64,000 nt of DNA from Argentina anserina (lineage: Eukaryota > Streptophyta > Magnoliopsida > Rosales > Rosaceae), in the NCBI RefSeq assembly GCF_933775445.1, contig NC_065875.1:26473555-26537554 (forward strand), written 5' to 3'. The first letter of the stretch is position 1; each line of letters starts with the position of its first letter. Below the pieces are notes generated by a model that was not told the origin of the DNA, ran no database searches, and worked only from the letters and a program-made list of their open reading frames with translations. Both the position numbers and the translations under genes were made by a program. Below, piece by piece: positions 61,440 through 64,000 of the stretch.

Positions 61440-63384
61440 TTTAGTTAGTTTAACTTTTTCGATTGTATGCATTTGATGAATTAGACTCATTACGCTACCT
61501 CATAACTAGGTGTATCTATTTTGGCTTCGATTAATAAAATTTACTCGCACTGTTGCGATTATCACTATTTTCTTCTTCTTCAATTTAAAACTTCAAACAT
61601 CCCTTAAACAAGCACCCAAGATCTGCCAGTATTGACATCATCTAAAGTTTTAAAACAGTTACATTCTAAACGACTGTCGATACTGATACCCGGTGTTCTT
61701 TTCAAATTTCAATGAGCGAATCATTTAACCATTCTAGAATGTAGAGCAAGCTGGAACACCCTCGAACCCAAGTAGTCGACATTGAGCTCACTTTCAAGTG
61801 GTTTTTGGATACTTTCAGCTTTCAGCAAAAGCGCTTTTCTTAGAAGCACAGACAAACGGGCCTGGACTTTGGGAGTGTCACGTGTGTAGGTGTCTGCGTG
61901 GGGGTTCACAGTGCGTCATAAAATGAAACCGGTGGGCCCTCCCAAGTATAAGTCCACCACGTGTCGTTCAACTTCATTACGTCCACACAAACATCTGTTT
62001 ACTGTGGAGAAAAATTTGAAAGATCAAATATCCTCCAATGAAAGCAAGAAGCAAAATAAAAATGGTTGAAACTTGATAATTCTGAGTTTTCCAGAAAAGA
62101 ACAAATAGAAGAAGAGTCAAAAAAATTAGGTGGCAATTGAGACTGTTATAAACAACGGTGACCCATATGTGTTTCAGGATATTTTAATTTATAAAAGCTG
62201 GATGATTTCATAATCAACACGTTAGCTAGTGGGTACTTCAGAGCTTGATGAACAAGTAATTTCGCAGACCACAGCTGCAGATTAACTAATTGATTAATAC
62301 TACGGTTTGTTGATTACATCCATGCTTGACCTAACATTGTTGTGATATGGCAATATTCTTATCTTACTTACTATGTTGTTCCAGGTTTATAATTATTAAT
62401 GCACCAAATCGCCCATGTTGAGGTATAATTAATCTCATTGAATAATCAATTCTGGATGTGTAAGTAGAATTCTGGTTATGAGACCGACTTTGTTAATTCT
62501 TTAATCTTTCTCGCACTCCATGCGCCCCGGCCCTCCCTGGTTTTCATATGTACGATTAAACTAATATGATGCTTACTTGCATTAGGTTGATGGTTAATTG
62601 ATTCGTCATTAATTTATGTGATGGCGGGTTCTGTTTTCTATTCAGTGAATGCCAAATTCAGCCAGTTGGGGTCGGGGACGTTGTCAAACAAATCCAAGAT
62701 GGACTCTATGATATCTTAGCTTAATTGTCTTGGCATGGAGTTTCTGTTGCCGTGAATGAGACGATGAAACATAATATGCGAATCAGTTCTGAGATAACGT
62801 ACGTACACAACATAAATACCACCAGCGGCAAAGTTTTGAAGCTTATGTAGCTCATAAACTTTTTTTATCTCTCGATACATCATAAAAAAATTCTGTTGAT
62901 GTGGGTTGATATCAAAGAAACAATATCAATATGTCATAATTAATTGAACTTGGTTGTCACGTACGTACGTAAACCCTAGCTATAATAACTCTTTTAATTG
63001 CGGTCAGGTATGGAAGAAACAGACGTGATGAGCCGCTAGCTGTAGAAGTAGGTTAGTAGGCAATTTTATTCATTCGCATGCATCATCACAGTAGCTGAAA
63101 TATTCTTAGAGGTAGGGGTGGTAGATATATATTTTCTGAATTTGCTGGTTTGAATTAGGTGCACTCTGTCGCGTGCATGCAACTAATTATATTAGCTGAC
63201 AATTAGAAACACCGTCTTGCATGAACTACTTAAACTCCCATGCATTTTTGTGCTTTCTAGAATTCTAGTTTCCCTGGTCCGGCCGGAACCCCATCCGCTC
63301 AGCTCGATCTTACGGTTGACGATAACGAACACCAACGAAAATTACATGCGCCAAGTCGATCGATCCCTACGCTTGTCGTTTTAT
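61440..63384. other. Gene-free AT-rich stretch
   Basis: No gene recognised. It has a CAAAAGCGCTTTTCTTAGAAG motif near 61826 that also occurs in similar form near 5271 (inside the Mutator-like element), a TCACGTGTG box near 61878, a CCACGTG box near 61957, and CATGCATGCAT motifs. It could hold distal regulatory sequence. Confidence 0.45.
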
Positions 63385-63544
63385 AGTTGAAAGGTTAGTG
63401 TTCTTGCTTAATTGATTCATACACGGATTACACTTGTTTATATAGACTAATCTAGCACTATTTCTAGCACTAACTACCACTAATTACTCCGTGATTCACG
63501 GAGGGAATCACGGGCCGTGATTCCCGGCCTAATTCACGCCGACA
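63385..63544 (-). repeat. 3' LTR of the second Copia element, with palindromes
   Basis: Starts directly after the purine tract. It contains CCGTGATTCACGG and, adjacent, two 11-bp arms GGGAATCACGG / CCGTGATTCCC around one central base (about 63490-63527). A TATATAAAC-like box lies near 63437-63445 on the minus strand. The right boundary (63385) is inferred from similarity to the TTCAACT end of the first element. Confidence 0.7.
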
Positions 63545-64000
63545 CTCCCCCCTCAAGTTGGTGCATACATATCAACCATGCCCAACTTGCTAAGTGAATC
63601 ATAAAAGGCCTTTTTAGACACTCCTTTTGTAAGCATATCGGCAAGTTGCTCTTCTGTAGAAACAAAAGGAAAACTGATGATCTTCGCGTCTAGCTTCTCC
63701 TTTATAAAGTGACGATCAACCTCCACATGTTTTGTACGATCATGTTGCACAGGATGATGGGAGATATCAATGGCTGCCTTGTTGTCACAGTACAGCTGCA
63801 TAGCACATTCAGGCTTAATACCCAAATCTTGTAGCAAACTTCTAAGCCATGACAATTCGCACACTCCATGAGCCATACCTCTGTATTCTGCTTCAGCACT
63901 AGATCGTGCTACCACATTTTGTTTCTTACTCTTCCATGTAACAAGATTACCCCCAACAAAGGTAAAGTACCCTGATGTGGATCTTCGATCTGTAATATTT
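63385..64000 (-). mobile_element. 3' end of a second Copia element, cut by the window edge
   Basis: On the minus strand, RNase H coding sequence (in frame from 64000 to the stop at 63553) contains ARSSAEAEYRGM and TKHVEVDRHFIKEKLDA. It closely matches the first element's RNase H, so both are from the same Copia lineage. A purine tract GAGGGGGGAG precedes a 160-bp LTR (63544-63385) that begins TGTCGGCG and probably ends TTTCAACT, again TG...CT. The rest of the element lies outside the window. Confidence 0.88.

Overview
This is plant nuclear DNA: genes split by short AT-rich GT-AG introns, AT-rich spacers, and many LTR, hAT, Mutator-like and MITE-type insertions. Every recognisable protein is a land-plant family (U-box/ARM ligase, XTH, ALDH2B, DRP4-type dynamin, spermidine synthase, CCD4, chromomethylase, RSZ-type SR protein, KUP/HAK transporter). 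A eudicot is clear. Rosaceae is my best guess from the look of CCD4 and the repeats, and it is untested.

Layout: 0.65-2.7 kb, U-box ligase (-) with a G-box-rich upstream region. 2.7-7 kb, gene-poor, holding one copy of a 1.1-kb dispersed repeat and a Mutator-like element with long inverted repeats. 7.1-8.3 kb, XTH (+), convergent with an 11-exon mitochondrial ALDH2B gene (-, 8.9-12.5 kb). 15-17.1 kb, intronless DRP4-type dynamin (+). 19.5-22.2 kb, spermidine synthase (+, nine exons, one GC-AG intron). 23.3-25.1 kb, intronless CCD4 (+). 26-33.6 kb, a 20-exon chromomethylase (+) with a hairpin MITE in intron 4 and a hAT-type insertion in intron 8. 33.8-48.9 kb, a same-strand (-) array of seven multipass-membrane genes: four intact, three broken, one split by a 5.2-kb Copia element. 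51-52.1 kb, RSZ-type SR splicing factor (-). 53.1-54.2 kb, second copy of the dispersed repeat. 54.5-60.2 kb, KUP12-like potassium transporter (+, nine exons, one GC-AG intron). 60.5-61.4 kb, hAT transposase relic. From 63.4 kb to the edge, the 3' end of a second Copia element (-).

The genes do not form a pathway; they are independent loci with their own promoters. The part closest to a poorly described system is the membrane-protein array, which shows tandem duplication, divergence, pseudogenisation and transposon interruption. Exon coordinates were derived by hand from splice signals and reading-frame continuity. Exon phases close for all six spliced genes (XTH, ALDH, SPDS, CMT, RSZ, KUP). 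Family names rest on motif recognition, not on a database search.
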